NCBI RefSeq assembly: GCF_015356865.1
Contig: NZ_JAAFZA010000021.1
Span: 1-64,000 of the forward strand
DNA: 64,000 bases
Direction of reading: 5' to 3'
Origin: Catenulispora pinisilvae
GTDB lineage: Bacteria > Actinomycetota > Actinomycetes > Streptomycetales > Catenulisporaceae
Part shown: in pieces, positions 52,345 through 60,921 of the stretch
Position numbering within the stretch: the first letter of the stretch is position 1
How the letters are laid out: each line of letters starts with the position of its first letter
Translations under genes and position numbers: made by a program
The notes under the pieces: generated by a model
The model's input: only the letters and a program-made list of their open reading frames with translations
The model's database searches: none
What the model was told of the DNA's origin: nothing

Positions 52345-53274
52345 TCACATCACGATCAAGACCTTGCCGTGCACGTGCCGCCCGGCCTGCAACTCCACGG
52401 CGGCGCGCACCTGCTCCATCGGGAACGTGGCGGCGATCGGCACGGTGATCGTACCGTCGATGATCGCCCCGGTGATCCGCCCCAGGGCCTCCGGACCGGC
52501 CTCGGCGCCGCCGGTCGCGCGCACCCCGCCGGGCGGGTTCGGGCCCGCGGCGATCGTGGAGATCCGCTCGGCCGGCACGCCGAGTTCGAGCGCGGCCTCG
52601 GCGGCCTCGGTGCCGAACAGGTCGGTCGCCGCCGCGATCCCGCCGGGCGCCGACGCGCGCACCCGATCGGCCAGGCCCGGTCCGTACGCCACCGGCTCGG
52701 CGCCGAGCTCGCGCAGGAAGTCGAACGTACTGGGCGAGGCGGTGCCGATCACCCGGGCGCCGGCGAGCTTCGCGAGCTGCACCGCGAACACGCCGACGCC
52801 GCCGGACGCGCCGCCGATCAGAACGGTCTGGCCGGCGCGCACGTCGATCGCCTCCAACGCGGCCGCGGCCGTCATGCCGGGCGTGGGCACCGCGCTCGCC
52901 AACTGGTCGCTGAGCCCTTGGGGCGTGTGGAACAGCGCGTCCACCGACGTGGAGGGAACGCTCACGATCGCGAAGTCGGCGACGGCCTTCGCCATCGCGC
53001 CGCCGAAGACGCGGTCGCCGGCGGCGAAGCCCTCGACGCCGGGCCCGACCTCGTCGACGACCCCGGCGAAGTCATACCCGAAACCGGCCGGCACGCTGAC
53101 CCCGAACATGCCCGCCACCTGCGGCGTCGAGGAGATCAGCCAGTCCATCGGGTTCAGTCCGGCGGCCTTCACCGCGATCCGGACCTGACCCGGCCCGGCG
53201 TGCGGCTCGGCGACCTCGCGCAGCTCCAGAACGTCGGGGCCGCCGAACTTCTCGTAAATGACAGCACGGCTCAT
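52345..53274 (-). CDS. Zinc-free quinone oxidoreductase/MDR-type NADP enzyme
   Basis: A 309-residue medium-chain dehydrogenase of the quinone oxidoreductase type. Seen: GLNPMDWLISSTPQ near residue 42, FGYDFAGVVDEVGPGVEGF near residue 65 and the NADP-binding loop VLIGGASGGVGVFAVQLAK near residue 152; the catalytic-zinc Cys/His are absent. It likely reduces quinones or enones. GGAGG precedes ATG 53274. It is divergent from a TetR gene with two GGGAC-N3-GTCCC operators between. Confidence 0.9.
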   Translation of the reverse strand: MSRAVIYEKFGGPDVLELREVAEPHAGPGQVRIAVKAAGLNPMDWLISSTPQVAGMFGVSVPAGFGYDFAGVVDEVGPGVEGFAAGDRVFGGAMAKAVADFAIVSVPSTSVDALFHTPQGLSDQLASAVPTPGMTAAAALEAIDVRAGQTVLIGGASGGVGVFAVQLAKLAGARVIGTASPSTFDFLRELGAEPVAYGPGLADRVRASAPGGIAAATDLFGTEAAEAALELGVPAERISTIAAGPNPPGGVRATGGAEAGPEALGRITGAIIDGTITVPIAATFPMEQVRAAVELQAGRHVHGKVLIVM

Positions 53275-53306
53275 GACGACCTCCAAAGGGTGGGAAGCCC
53301 CGTGAC

Positions 53307-53319
53307 GGGACTTTGTCCC
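53307..53319. promoter_or_regulatory. TetR operator copy 1 (GGGAC-N3-GTCCC)
   Basis: GGGACtttGTCCC is a 5+3+5 palindrome in the divergent spacer, 33 bp centre to centre (three helical turns) from a second copy. Confidence 0.8.
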
Positions 53320-53339
53320 ATCACTGTAGCACCGGCGAT

Positions 53340-53352
53340 GGGACCAAGTCCC
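53340..53352. promoter_or_regulatory. TetR operator copy 2 (GGGAC-N3-GTCCC)
   Basis: GGGACcaaGTCCC, 23 bp before the TetR start codon. The surrounding GATGGGAC / GTCCCATC also pairs with copy 1, so the two form a larger inverted repeat. Confidence 0.8.
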
Positions 53353-53374
53353 GTAGGTCCCGTAGACTGTCGCC

Positions 53375-53944
53375 ATGACCCGGTGGAAACCGAACGCCGC
53401 AGACCGCCTCGCCGCCGCCGCCCTGGACCTGTTCGAGGAGCACGGCTACGAGAACACGACTGTGATCGAGATCGCACAGCGCGCCGGCCTGACCAAAAGC
53501 ACCTTCTTCCGGCACTTCCAGGACAAACGGGAAGTCCTGTTCGGCGGCGACACGATGGCCCGGCTCCTCATCGACGGGATCACCGCGGCCCCGGCCACAG
53601 CCACCCCGCTCCAAGCCGTCGCCCACGCCTTCGACAGCGTCGGCGAGCTCGTCTTCACCCCCGAACGCCGCGGGTTCAGCACCCGCAGGCGCGCGGTGAT
53701 CGCCGCCAACCCGGAGCTGCGCGAGCGCGAAGCGCGCAAGGGGCGCGACCTGACCACGTCGATCGCCGACGCGCTCGTTCAACGCGGCATACCCGACCTC
53801 ACCGCACGCGTGACAGCGGAGCTGGGGGCACTGGCCATGGCCATCGCCTACGAGCAGTGGAGCGACACGGCCGAGGTCGAGCAGTTCGGGGACGCCGCGC
53901 GGCAGGCGCTCGACGAGGTGCGCGCGGCCGCGAACCAGGGCTGA
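53375..53944 (+). CDS. TetR-family regulator
   Basis: A 189-residue TetR protein. Seen: AAALDLFEEHGYENTTVIEI and the recognition helix region RAGLTKSTFFRHFQDKREVL near residues 36-55. The ligand domain is short. It is divergent from the quinone oxidoreductase gene and probably represses both, through the paired GGGAC-N3-GTCCC sites. An electrophile or quinone inducer would fit the target but is inference. Confidence 0.88.
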   Translation: MTRWKPNAADRLAAAALDLFEEHGYENTTVIEIAQRAGLTKSTFFRHFQDKREVLFGGDTMARLLIDGITAAPATATPLQAVAHAFDSVGELVFTPERRGFSTRRRAVIAANPELREREARKGRDLTTSIADALVQRGIPDLTARVTAELGALAMAIAYEQWSDTAEVEQFGDAARQALDEVRAAANQG

Positions 53945-54004
53945 GCCACGTCGCGTCACTCTGTGCCACGGCGCGCGCCGTCACACCGTCCCACCCTCAC
54001 ACCG

Positions 54005-55099
54005 TCACTCAGTGCGGCTCACGATCGCACCCTCGATGCCTTCGTCGAGAAACTCGATCAAATCCCGGGCCTCGGCGTGGACGGCTTCTTGTTCAGAGGC
54101 GGTGAGCATTCGCAAAGGGCTGATATCGAGTCGGTGATCTCGGACAGCCCAGGTCGCGGCAACGCGTCCGTCGACCAGAACGACCCGGTGCCCCGCGACG
54201 GACAAGCCGAGATGCGCGTCGTCGATGATGCGACTGCGATCGTGGTAGCCGAGGATCGCGTTGTCGAAGGCCGGCAGGAACCTGACAGGGGCAGGCGTAT
54301 CGGGGTCGGGGCGCGGTGCGTCGGGCAGGTCGAGCAGTTCGCGACCGTTCTCGTCCCGGAACGCGACGAGCTCGTCCCGGACCGCTTTCACCGCCGCGGG
54401 CAGCCCGGCCAGGCCGCACCAGGCACGGAGATCCGAGGTGCTGGCCGGACCGTAGGCGGCGAGGTAGCGGCGGAGCAGTTGCTGCCCGACGGGATCGGCA
54501 TCGTCCGCGGGCAGCGGCGCGACGTCCCGCTCCAGCCACGCGGCCAACGGCAGGTTGCGCACGCCGGCACGCTGATGCCACAGACCGCGAGGCGGCAGCT
54601 GTGCCATGGGGATGAGGGCCACGACGAGCAGTTCGCCGAGTGCCCGGCGCGGTGAGCCCGACCGGCCGTCATCAACGGCTTGCACGAGCTCGCTCATAGT
54701 GCGAGGCCTTCCGTCAGCCATAACCGCACGGCCCACAGCGGCGACCTCCTCCACGTCGATGGCGGCCAGTTCGCTCCGGTAGGTGCCCAGCACCCGCTGG
54801 CGCAGCATGGCGTCGTGGCGAGCCCGCCAGGCGAGCGCGTCATCGGCGGTGACCAGGTGGACGGTGCGGCGCATCAGGTGAGTACGCACCACCGCGCGCC
54901 CGGTCAGCGCGTCATCAAGGTACTGAGACCGGAAGCCCGCCACCCGCGACCACAGCCCGACGAACGGTTCCTGCGGCTCCTGCGCCTGAAGTCCGCACAG
55001 GTGGGACACGGCCTCGACCGCGGAGGCCGCGCCGCGCTCCAGCAGGTGTTGGCGAGCGAGCGTGGCGCGATTGAGCGCGCGGTTGTCGAGGACGCTCAC
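54005..55099 (-). CDS. Winged-helix DNA-binding domain protein (HTH_42 type)
   Basis: A 364-residue protein of the family annotated as winged helix DNA-binding domain-containing (YcaQ-related). Seen: SHLCGLQAQEPQEPFVGLWS near residue 32, RTHLMRRTVHLVTADDALAW near residue 73, and a C-terminal LPAFDNAILGYHDRSRIIDD near residue 283. Relatives include glycosylases that act on crosslinked DNA, but a catalytic role here is not shown. GTG 55099 has GGAGAAGG upstream and is preferred to a much longer frame. Confidence 0.82.
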   Translation of the reverse strand: MSVLDNRALNRATLARQHLLERGAASAVEAVSHLCGLQAQEPQEPFVGLWSRVAGFRSQYLDDALTGRAVVRTHLMRRTVHLVTADDALAWRARHDAMLRQRVLGTYRSELAAIDVEEVAAVGRAVMADGRPRTMSELVQAVDDGRSGSPRRALGELLVVALIPMAQLPPRGLWHQRAGVRNLPLAAWLERDVAPLPADDADPVGQQLLRRYLAAYGPASTSDLRAWCGLAGLPAAVKAVRDELVAFRDENGRELLDLPDAPRPDPDTPAPVRFLPAFDNAILGYHDRSRIIDDAHLGLSVAGHRVVLVDGRVAATWAVRDHRLDISPLRMLTASEQEAVHAEARDLIEFLDEGIEGAIVSRTE

Positions 55100-55218
55100 A
55101 ATCCTTCTCCGCCCAATGCTTCTCCGCCGCTGCTCATGGTGACCGCCTCTTTCCGTTGCCGGCGGTCCCACTATGGCCGCAGTAGAGGTCAGCTTCTGGC
55201 CTCTACTGCGGCGGCTCG

Positions 55219-55377
55219 TCAGAGCAACGCCCCGCCGGTGGCGTCGATCGTCTGGCCGGTCACCCACCCCGCGTCGGCGGAGACCAGGAACGCGACGATC
55301 CCCGCCACGTCATCGGGAACCCCGAGCCGGTTCAGCGGCGAGCGGGCAGCGACGGCGGCTTGCGCGGCCTCGTCGGT
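55219..55377 (-). pseudogene. 3' remnant of a short-chain dehydrogenase
   Basis: Only the last 52 residues of an SDR remain: [20 protein letters not shown] followed by [14 protein letters not shown] and the stop. This is the conserved C-terminus of classical SDRs (the cofactor fold, catalytic Ser and Tyr are gone). The frame continues upstream only as unrelated sequence, so the gene is truncated at its 5' side near 55378-55400. Confidence 0.8.
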
Positions 55378-55395
55378 ACGGAGCCACGAGGCTCG

Positions 55396-55659
55396 TGCGA
55401 ACCGTCCAACGTCACCTACGTCGTCGACCGGCTGGCGCGCCTCGGTCTGGTGGAGCGCCAGCCCCATCCCAACGACCGCCGTGCCAAGCAGCTGGTGCTC
55501 ACCGACAGCGGGAGCAAGGTCCGCGACGACCTGCTCGCGAGTCTGGTCGTGGACTCGCCGCTGGAAGGGCTGAGCGCGAGTCAGCAACGGCAGCTGAACG
55601 ACCTGCTCCTGCTGGCCATCAACGACGCGCCCAATCCCAAGACGCGCGCCAGGCGATGA
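55396..55659 (+). pseudogene. 3' remnant of a MarR-family regulator
   Basis: The frame reads [20 protein letters not shown] then [19 protein letters not shown], the recognition-helix end and wing of a MarR winged helix, and a C-terminal dimer helix. The N-terminal half is missing and no credible start remains. Its broken end meets the broken end of the SDR remnant on the other strand, consistent with one deletion removing a divergent promoter and both 5' ends. Confidence 0.8.
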
Positions 55660-55672
55660 CTACGGAAGAGCC

Positions 55673-56248
55673 TTAGTCGGCTCTGCGCTGATCGACCCTG
55701 AGCTCGGCGAGCAAACCGTTCCCGGTGACAGTGACGCTGCCGGACGCATCCACCAGCACCGCGTCCAAGGCGTCCATCGCCACTCCCCCATCGAGCGCCA
55801 GCCCGCCGGTCAGCGCGACCAGAACCACCGCCTCGCCGCTGTCCCGCGCCGTCACCTGATGCGCCCCGGCCACCTCCGCCGTGCGTGAAGTCCCGACCGC
55901 ATGCCCGCGTCCCATCATCAGGTTCAGTGCCCGGGCCGGGCCCGCGGGCAGGCGGCAGGTGGTGACGGCGTCGCCGGAGAAGGCGAGCGTGTCGGTTTTG
56001 GAGAGTCGGTGAGGCGTCCCGTCGACGTCGAGGAACAGCTCGGTCCCGCCGATCAGCATGATGACGCGGTCGATCCCGGGGAACGCGGAGAACGGCCCAT
56101 CCGCTTCGATCTCGGCGATGCTCGCCGACCAGCCGAGGTCATCGTTCGTGGCGGCGGCCGGCACCCGGGCCAGAACGCGCATGACCCCGCCGCCGTTCTT
56201 CCACGGCACGGCTTTCAGCTCTGACCAGCGCACCAACGTCTGTGACAT
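55673..56248 (-). CDS. hutD: HutD-family protein
   Basis: A 191-residue bicupin-like protein of the HutD family, found with histidine utilisation genes in many bacteria; its biochemical role is debated. Seen: LKAVPWKNGGGVMRVL near residue 12 (the family signature), GWSASIAEIEADGPFSAFPG near residue 38, and ALNLMMGRG near residue 106. No other hut genes are in the window, so it stands alone here. ATG 56248. Confidence 0.88.
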   Translation of the reverse strand: MSQTLVRWSELKAVPWKNGGGVMRVLARVPAAATNDDLGWSASIAEIEADGPFSAFPGIDRVIMLIGGTELFLDVDGTPHRLSKTDTLAFSGDAVTTCRLPAGPARALNLMMGRGHAVGTSRTAEVAGAHQVTARDSGEAVVLVALTGGLALDGGVAMDALDAVLVDASGSVTVTGNGLLAELRVDQRRAD

Positions 56249-56369
56249 GGCGGCATGCTATCGAGCCCGCCGGATCTGTCGGCGTACATCTCGTAGGCCA
56301 TACCTCCGATACCTCCCATACCTCCCGTGCGTCCCGCATCCCATCCGGGCGGCTCGCACGCACTGGGTC

Positions 56370-56403
56370 TAACAGCCCTGTTAGGGGTGTACCTATGTAC
56401 ACC
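56370..56403. promoter_or_regulatory. Two adjacent palindromes upstream of the MMPL gene
   Basis: TAACAG-CC-CTGTTA (56370-56383) is followed three bases later by GGTGTAC-CTAT-GTACACC (56386-56403). Both are perfect. They are probably operators for a repressor, but no regulator gene lies next to the MMPL gene, and the nearest TetR (53375) has different sites. The rest of 56249-56506 holds 10-bp CATACCTCC repeats (56295-56330). Confidence 0.65.
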
Positions 56404-56506
56404 GTCAACACACCATCTAGCCCTATGTCTCGCTGACCTGGTCTTTTCTACCGTTGAGGACGTACCGGTGACCGACACCGGTGATACCGAGGGGGTAGGA
56501 GTGACG

Positions 56507-58783
56507 ATGGCTCGCGAACGCAGCGTCGCCGCCGCGCTGGGCGGCTGGAGCGCAAGACATCGGAAGACCGCCGTGTTCGGCTGGCTCCTGTTCGTGGTGC
56601 TGGCGACGATGGTCGGCGGGGCGGTCGGCCAGCACAGCCTGACCGACGCCCAGAACGGCGTCGGATCCTCGGCCCAGGCGCTACAGATCCTGCAGAACGC
56701 GGGTCTGTCCGACCCGGCTTCGGAGATGGTGCTGGTGCACAGCGCCTCCCAGAGCGCCGACGCGGCGCCGTTCCGGACGGCCGTCAACGCGGTCGTCTCC
56801 GGCGTGCAGGGCACCGGCCAGACCACATCGATACAGAACCCTTACAGCGCCGGCCTGATCTCCAAGGACGGGCACTACGCGCTGGTCACCTTCGACGTCG
56901 TCGGTGACCCGGACAAGGCGGCCGATCACGCGCAACCCATCCTCGACGCCGTCGCCAAGGCCCGGGCCCAGAACCCTGACATGCGGTTCGACGAGTTCGG
57001 CGACGCCTCCGGGCAGAAGTGGCTGAACGACTCGCTGGGCAACGACTTCAAACGCGCCGAGTGGACCGCGGTGCCGCTGGCCTTCGGCATCCTGCTGGCC
57101 ACCTTCGGCGCGCTGCTCGCCGCCGTGCTGCCGGTGTTGCTGGCGGTGACCGCGTTCGTCGCCGCGCTCGGGCTGCTCGACCTCATCTCGCACGCGATCC
57201 CGGTGGCCTCGACGTCGACCTCGGTGATGCTCCTGATGGGCCTGGCCGTCGGCGTCGACTACTGCTTGTTCTACCTGCGCCGGGAACGCCAGGAGCGCGC
57301 GGCCGGCCGGGACCCGCAGGAGGCGCTGCGGATCGCCGCGGCCACCTCCGGGCACTCGGTACTGGTCTCCGGCATCACGGTGATGGTCGCGATGGCCGGG
57401 ATGTTCCTGACCGGCATGCACATCTTCGACGGCTTCGCCCTGGCGACCATCCTGGTGGTGGCCATCGCGATGCTCGGTTCGGTCACCGTGCTCCCGGCGT
57501 TGCTGTCCATGCTCGGCGACAAGATCGACTGGGGGCGCCGCAAGAAGAACCGGCAGCACCGGACCGACCGTCAGGCCCGCCTGGCCCGGCAGTCCCAGGT
57601 GGCCGACCCGGCCGCCGCGAACGGCGGCCGGCTGTGGAACGCGACCATGGCCAAGGTGCTCAACCACCCCAAGCCCTTCGCCGCCCTGGCCGTCGGGGTG
57701 CTGGTCGTCCTGGCGATCCCGGCGCTCGGGATGAAGACCGAGTCGCTGAACGTCAACAAGCTGCTCCCGGCCACCAATCCGATCGTCCAGACCTACAACG
57801 AGATCAGCGCCGAGTTCCCGGCCAGCCCGGCGCCCGGCATGGTGGTCGTGCAGACCCCCGACGTGAACGCGCCCGCCGTCGCCCAGGCCGTGGCCGCCTT
57901 CAAGAGCCAGGCCGCCGCGGCCGGCGCGCTCGGTGCCGGCCCGGTCCAGGTGACGCCGTACCCCGCGCAGCACGTCCTCAAGGTCCTGTTCCCGATCGCC
58001 GGACGGGACGCCGACACCAAGGCCGTCGACGCGATCACGAAGATCAGCCACACGATCGTCCCGCACACCTTCGGCGCCCTGCCGAACACCACAGCCGCGA
58101 CCGGCGGGTCGCTGGCCCTGAGCACCGACTTCAACCGCCAGCTGACCCACAGCCTGCTGCCGGTGTTCGTGTTCGTGGTCTCCGTCACCTTCCTGCTGAT
58201 GCTCATCGCTTTCCGCAGCTGGGTGATCGCGGCCACCGCGATCGTGCTCAACCTGCTGTCCACGGCCGCGGCCTACGGGGTGATGGTCGCCGTCTTCCAA
58301 CACGGCTGGGGCGCCAGCCTGGTCGGCACCACGGCCATCGGCACACTCGAAGCCTGGATCCCGCTGTTCGTGTTCGTGGTCCTGTTCGGCCTGAGCATGG
58401 ACTACCACGTGTTCGTGGTCTCCAGGATCCGCGAGGCCCGGGAGCGCGGCCTGAGCACCAAGGACGCGGTCGCGCACGGACTGCGCGCCACCGCCGGCGC
58501 CATCACCAGCGCCGCGGCGATCATGGTGGCGGTGTTCGCGGTCTTCGGCACGCTCGACATGCAGGACTTCAAGCAACTCGGCGTGGGCCTGGGCGTCGCG
58601 ATCCTGCTGGACGCCACGGTGATCCGCGTGGTGCTGCTGCCGACGGTGATGATCCTGCTCGGCGAGCGGAACTGGCGCCGGCGCGACCGCAGGCCGGCGG
58701 CGCCGGCGCCGGGACCGGCGGTGCCGTTCCGGCCGGAGGCTGCCGGTGGTTCGGCGCCGATCGAGGCCGGGCGTCTGCGGTAG
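56507..58783 (+). CDS. MMPL-family RND transporter
   Basis: A 758-residue membrane protein with two halves, each with one N-terminal helix, an external domain and a five-helix bundle. Seen: ARHRKTAVFGWLLFVVL near residue 14, LLMGLAVGVDYCLFYLRRER near residue 243 and VLFGLSMDYHVFVVSRIREA near residue 625, the GxDYxxF- and SMDYxxF-type proton-relay motifs. MMPL proteins export lipids or hydrophobic compounds. The ATG at 56507 has AGGAG at the right distance; open sequence upstream is not supported. Likely controlled by the two palindromes upstream. Confidence 0.92.
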   Translation: MARERSVAAALGGWSARHRKTAVFGWLLFVVLATMVGGAVGQHSLTDAQNGVGSSAQALQILQNAGLSDPASEMVLVHSASQSADAAPFRTAVNAVVSGVQGTGQTTSIQNPYSAGLISKDGHYALVTFDVVGDPDKAADHAQPILDAVAKARAQNPDMRFDEFGDASGQKWLNDSLGNDFKRAEWTAVPLAFGILLATFGALLAAVLPVLLAVTAFVAALGLLDLISHAIPVASTSTSVMLLMGLAVGVDYCLFYLRRERQERAAGRDPQEALRIAAATSGHSVLVSGITVMVAMAGMFLTGMHIFDGFALATILVVAIAMLGSVTVLPALLSMLGDKIDWGRRKKNRQHRTDRQARLARQSQVADPAAANGGRLWNATMAKVLNHPKPFAALAVGVLVVLAIPALGMKTESLNVNKLLPATNPIVQTYNEISAEFPASPAPGMVVVQTPDVNAPAVAQAVAAFKSQAAAAGALGAGPVQVTPYPAQHVLKVLFPIAGRDADTKAVDAITKISHTIVPHTFGALPNTTAATGGSLALSTDFNRQLTHSLLPVFVFVVSVTFLLMLIAFRSWVIAATAIVLNLLSTAAAYGVMVAVFQHGWGASLVGTTAIGTLEAWIPLFVFVVLFGLSMDYHVFVVSRIREARERGLSTKDAVAHGLRATAGAITSAAAIMVAVFAVFGTLDMQDFKQLGVGLGVAILLDATVIRVVLLPTVMILLGERNWRRRDRRPAAPAPGPAVPFRPEAAGGSAPIEAGRLR

Positions 58784-58830
58784 GACGGCTGGGCACGACT
58801 GGATACCCGAAGTTGTGAAGGTCTGAAGGT

Positions 58831-59154
58831 GTGGAGCGCTCGGCCGGGTCATCCGGCCCGGGCGCTTCACGGCGTCGTGGTCTCCTGCTCCGGGACATCT
58901 GGGTGGGCCTGGGCCTGCTGGTCCTGGCCCGCGCCACCGTCACGCTGCGCGACGGACGCCTGATCACGAAGGGCGAAGCGCTGACGGAACTGCTGGCGCT
59001 CGGGGCACCTGCCGACGTGGTCCGCGACATCCGCGATCGGCGCTATTCGGATCCCGAGGCGATCGGCCGATTGCGGCGCATCCGGCGCGCGATGCGGGCC
59101 CGCGCTTTTGTGCGGCGCGGGATCAAGCGCGCGCTGGCGAAACCAGGCGATTGA
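58831..59154 (+). CDS. Small protein resembling an aminoglycoside adenylyltransferase C-terminus
   Basis: A 107-residue basic protein. Residues 20-75, with LLVLARATVTLRDGRLITKG and a following helix, resemble the C-terminal helical domain of AadA-type nucleotidyltransferases, where an R-x-W/T-x-x-G-x-x-x-K pattern is usual. The catalytic nucleotidyltransferase domain is absent, so it may be a 5'-truncated remnant, or an unrelated small protein. GTG 58831 has a weak GAAGG upstream. Confidence 0.45.
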   Translation: MERSAGSSGPGASRRRGLLLRDIWVGLGLLVLARATVTLRDGRLITKGEALTELLALGAPADVVRDIRDRRYSDPEAIGRLRRIRRAMRARAFVRRGIKRALAKPGD

Positions 59155-59249
59155 CTGCCGTCCGTCGGCGATACATTCAACCGGGCCGACAGAGATCCCC
59201 AACCCTGTCGACCCGGCTTCCTCAGCTGCTATCAGTTCCTATGCCGCTC

Positions 59250-60143
59250 CTAAGCCGCGATCACCTCCCGCCGCCGGGTCCGCCGGTACATGACGAACCA
59301 CGCGCCGCCCGCGCCCGCGGCCGCCAGTGCGGCGGTGCCGGCGAGGATCGCGGTGGTGTCCGAGGCGGACCCCGATGTCTTGCCGAGGGCCGGGTTGCTG
59401 GGCTGGAAGCCGCCGGCGATGCCCGCGTGGTCGTAGGCGCTGCCGGGGAGTTTGTCGGCGTAGCGGGAGCGGACGAGCTTGTGGTAGTCGGCCAGGGGCA
59501 TGCCCTGCGGGCCGACGGACTGGCGTGCGGTGGCGTCGAGGGGCAGGACCTTTCCGGCGATCAGTTGGTACCAGGCGCCTATCTGTGGCTCTTCGAATAC
59601 CGTTCCGCCGGGGCGGGTTTGGGCGGCGTAGGAGGTTTCGTCAGAGCCCTGAGCTATGTTCACGACCTTCCAGGTGGTGCCGACCTTCGCCGCCCACACT
59701 GAGGCGTGCGTGCCGGAGGTGCCGACCGCGTCGGTGGCGAGGAAGGCCAGGGTCGCGACCGGGGAGGCGGTGCCGGCCCGGGACGGGTCGGCGACGAAGG
59801 CCGCGTCGAGGTAGTAGACCGGGAGGGTGGCGCTGTCCAGGCGTGGGGCCAGGGCTGCGGCGGCTGCTTCCTGTTGTTGCATGGTGCCCTGCGGCTTCTG
59901 GCCACCGGCGGCCAGGAAGCGGCCGACCGTGTCCAGGGTGGCGGTCGCGGCGGAGTGGGCGGCGGCGACGTCGACGCCGCTGGGGGCCGTCGGCGCCGGG
60001 GCGGTGGCTGCCAGCGTCGGCGCGACGGCCGTCGATGCCGAGGCCGTCGCGGCGGTCCCGGCGGTCAGCCCGGCGAGGCCGGACGCGACCGCGAACGTCA
60101 TCAGAGTTCTGCGAAGATTTCTACGAAGAGTTCTGCGAAGCAT
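59250..60143 (-). CDS. Secreted, C-terminally anchored protein, unknown
   Basis: A 297-residue protein. Seen: an N-terminal stretch of LRRTLRRNLRRTL (near-tandem coding repeats) before a signal peptide ending near residue 37, an external domain of about 210 residues with no recognised fold, and a C-terminal anchor (hydrophobic segment near 265-285 followed by RRTRRRE). It is 14 bp downstream of a secreted cysteine protease on the same strand, so the two are probably co-expressed; it might be a partner, substrate or inhibitor. That is inference. Confidence 0.75.
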   Translation of the reverse strand: MLRRTLRRNLRRTLMTFAVASGLAGLTAGTAATASASTAVAPTLAATAPAPTAPSGVDVAAAHSAATATLDTVGRFLAAGGQKPQGTMQQQEAAAAALAPRLDSATLPVYYLDAAFVADPSRAGTASPVATLAFLATDAVGTSGTHASVWAAKVGTTWKVVNIAQGSDETSYAAQTRPGGTVFEEPQIGAWYQLIAGKVLPLDATARQSVGPQGMPLADYHKLVRSRYADKLPGSAYDHAGIAGGFQPSNPALGKTSGSASDTTAILAGTAALAAAGAGGAWFVMYRRTRRREVIAA

Positions 60144-60157
60144 GGTCCCGTTCCCCC

Positions 60158-60757
60158 TCACGCGCCGATGTAGTCGAGCGAGTGCGTCCACTCGAAGGAG
60201 TTGTTGCTGACGTAGTAGTTGTAATCGCCCCAGTTGTAGCGATTGTCCGACGGCCACGGGTCGCCCCAGTACACCCAGTTCTGGCTCTGGTCGTAGCCGT
60301 AGAGGACCTCCATGTGGCCGCCGCCGGACGACCACTGGATGCGGGCCATCACCGGACGTCCGGCGTCGATCTCCCGGATGACCGCCGAGTAGTACAGGTA
60401 GCCGGTGACGTAGTTCCCCGGCGAGATACCGATCGTCGAGAACGCGGTCTGGTCGTCGGACAGCGACGCCTCGTCGTTGGCGCAGGAGGCGTTGGTGTTG
60501 TTGCCGAACGCCATGTCGCAGAACTGGTTCTGCGAGTAGTCGTGGCCGTAGAAGGCCGCGACCGTGTCGCCGGAGGCGGCCCAGCACCAGTTCGACGCCT
60601 GCTGTGTCTGCATCGAGATGTTCAGCTGGTTCGCGGTGGACGCGGACGCGGCGGGTACCGCCACGAAGGCGAGGAGCGAGAGGATGGCGGCGAGCGCCGC
60701 CACGGCCCGGATGTGGCGGGTCCGCTTGGTGGGCGGAATACCGGGTGTGGGTGACAC
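60158..60757 (-). CDS. Secreted papain-like cysteine protease (C39/AvrRpt2 type)
   Basis: A 199-residue exported protein. Seen: a basic N-terminus and signal peptide to about residue 40 (ASAS), then MQTQQASNWCWAASGDTVAA with the catalytic Cys in the Gln-x-x-x-Asn-x-Cys-Trp context, GGHMEVLYGYD with the catalytic His, and YWGDPWPSDN for the third residue. This matches papain-like cysteine proteases related to AvrRpt2. AAGGAG lies before GTG 60757. It is followed 14 bp later by the anchored unknown protein. Confidence 0.87.
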   Translation of the reverse strand: MSPTPGIPPTKRTRHIRAVAALAAILSLLAFVAVPAASASTANQLNISMQTQQASNWCWAASGDTVAAFYGHDYSQNQFCDMAFGNNTNASCANDEASLSDDQTAFSTIGISPGNYVTGYLYYSAVIREIDAGRPVMARIQWSSGGGHMEVLYGYDQSQNWVYWGDPWPSDNRYNWGDYNYYVSNNSFEWTHSLDYIGA

Positions 60758-60909
60758 GCTGGACTCCTTTCGAGTCTGTCCGTGCGGGGTGGTGGCGTGA
60801 GCGTATGGGCAGGTGGCGAGGCTGCCCAGAACGCGATCGGCGGTGGCGGGGACATCGTGAAGGCTCTCGCCTTGACAGGATTCTTAAATCGGCGCTTGCC
60901 TGGATATCT

Positions 60910-60921
60910 GTGAATGTTCAC
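60910..60921. promoter_or_regulatory. Palindrome at the XRE start codon
   Basis: GTGAATGTTCAC, a 12-bp perfect palindrome whose first three bases are the GTG start. It could be an operator for the XRE protein; a chance occurrence in a short spacer cannot be excluded. Confidence 0.45.

Noticed and set aside
55219..55587. 122-codon minus-strand frame as an intact small gene
   Set aside because: Only its last 52 codons are SDR sequence; the upstream part is antisense to the MarR remnant.
56681..58870. 729-codon minus-strand frame opposite the MMPL gene
   Set aside because: Low-complexity His/Gln/Arg-rich sequence, with the MMPL motifs clearly coded on the plus strand.
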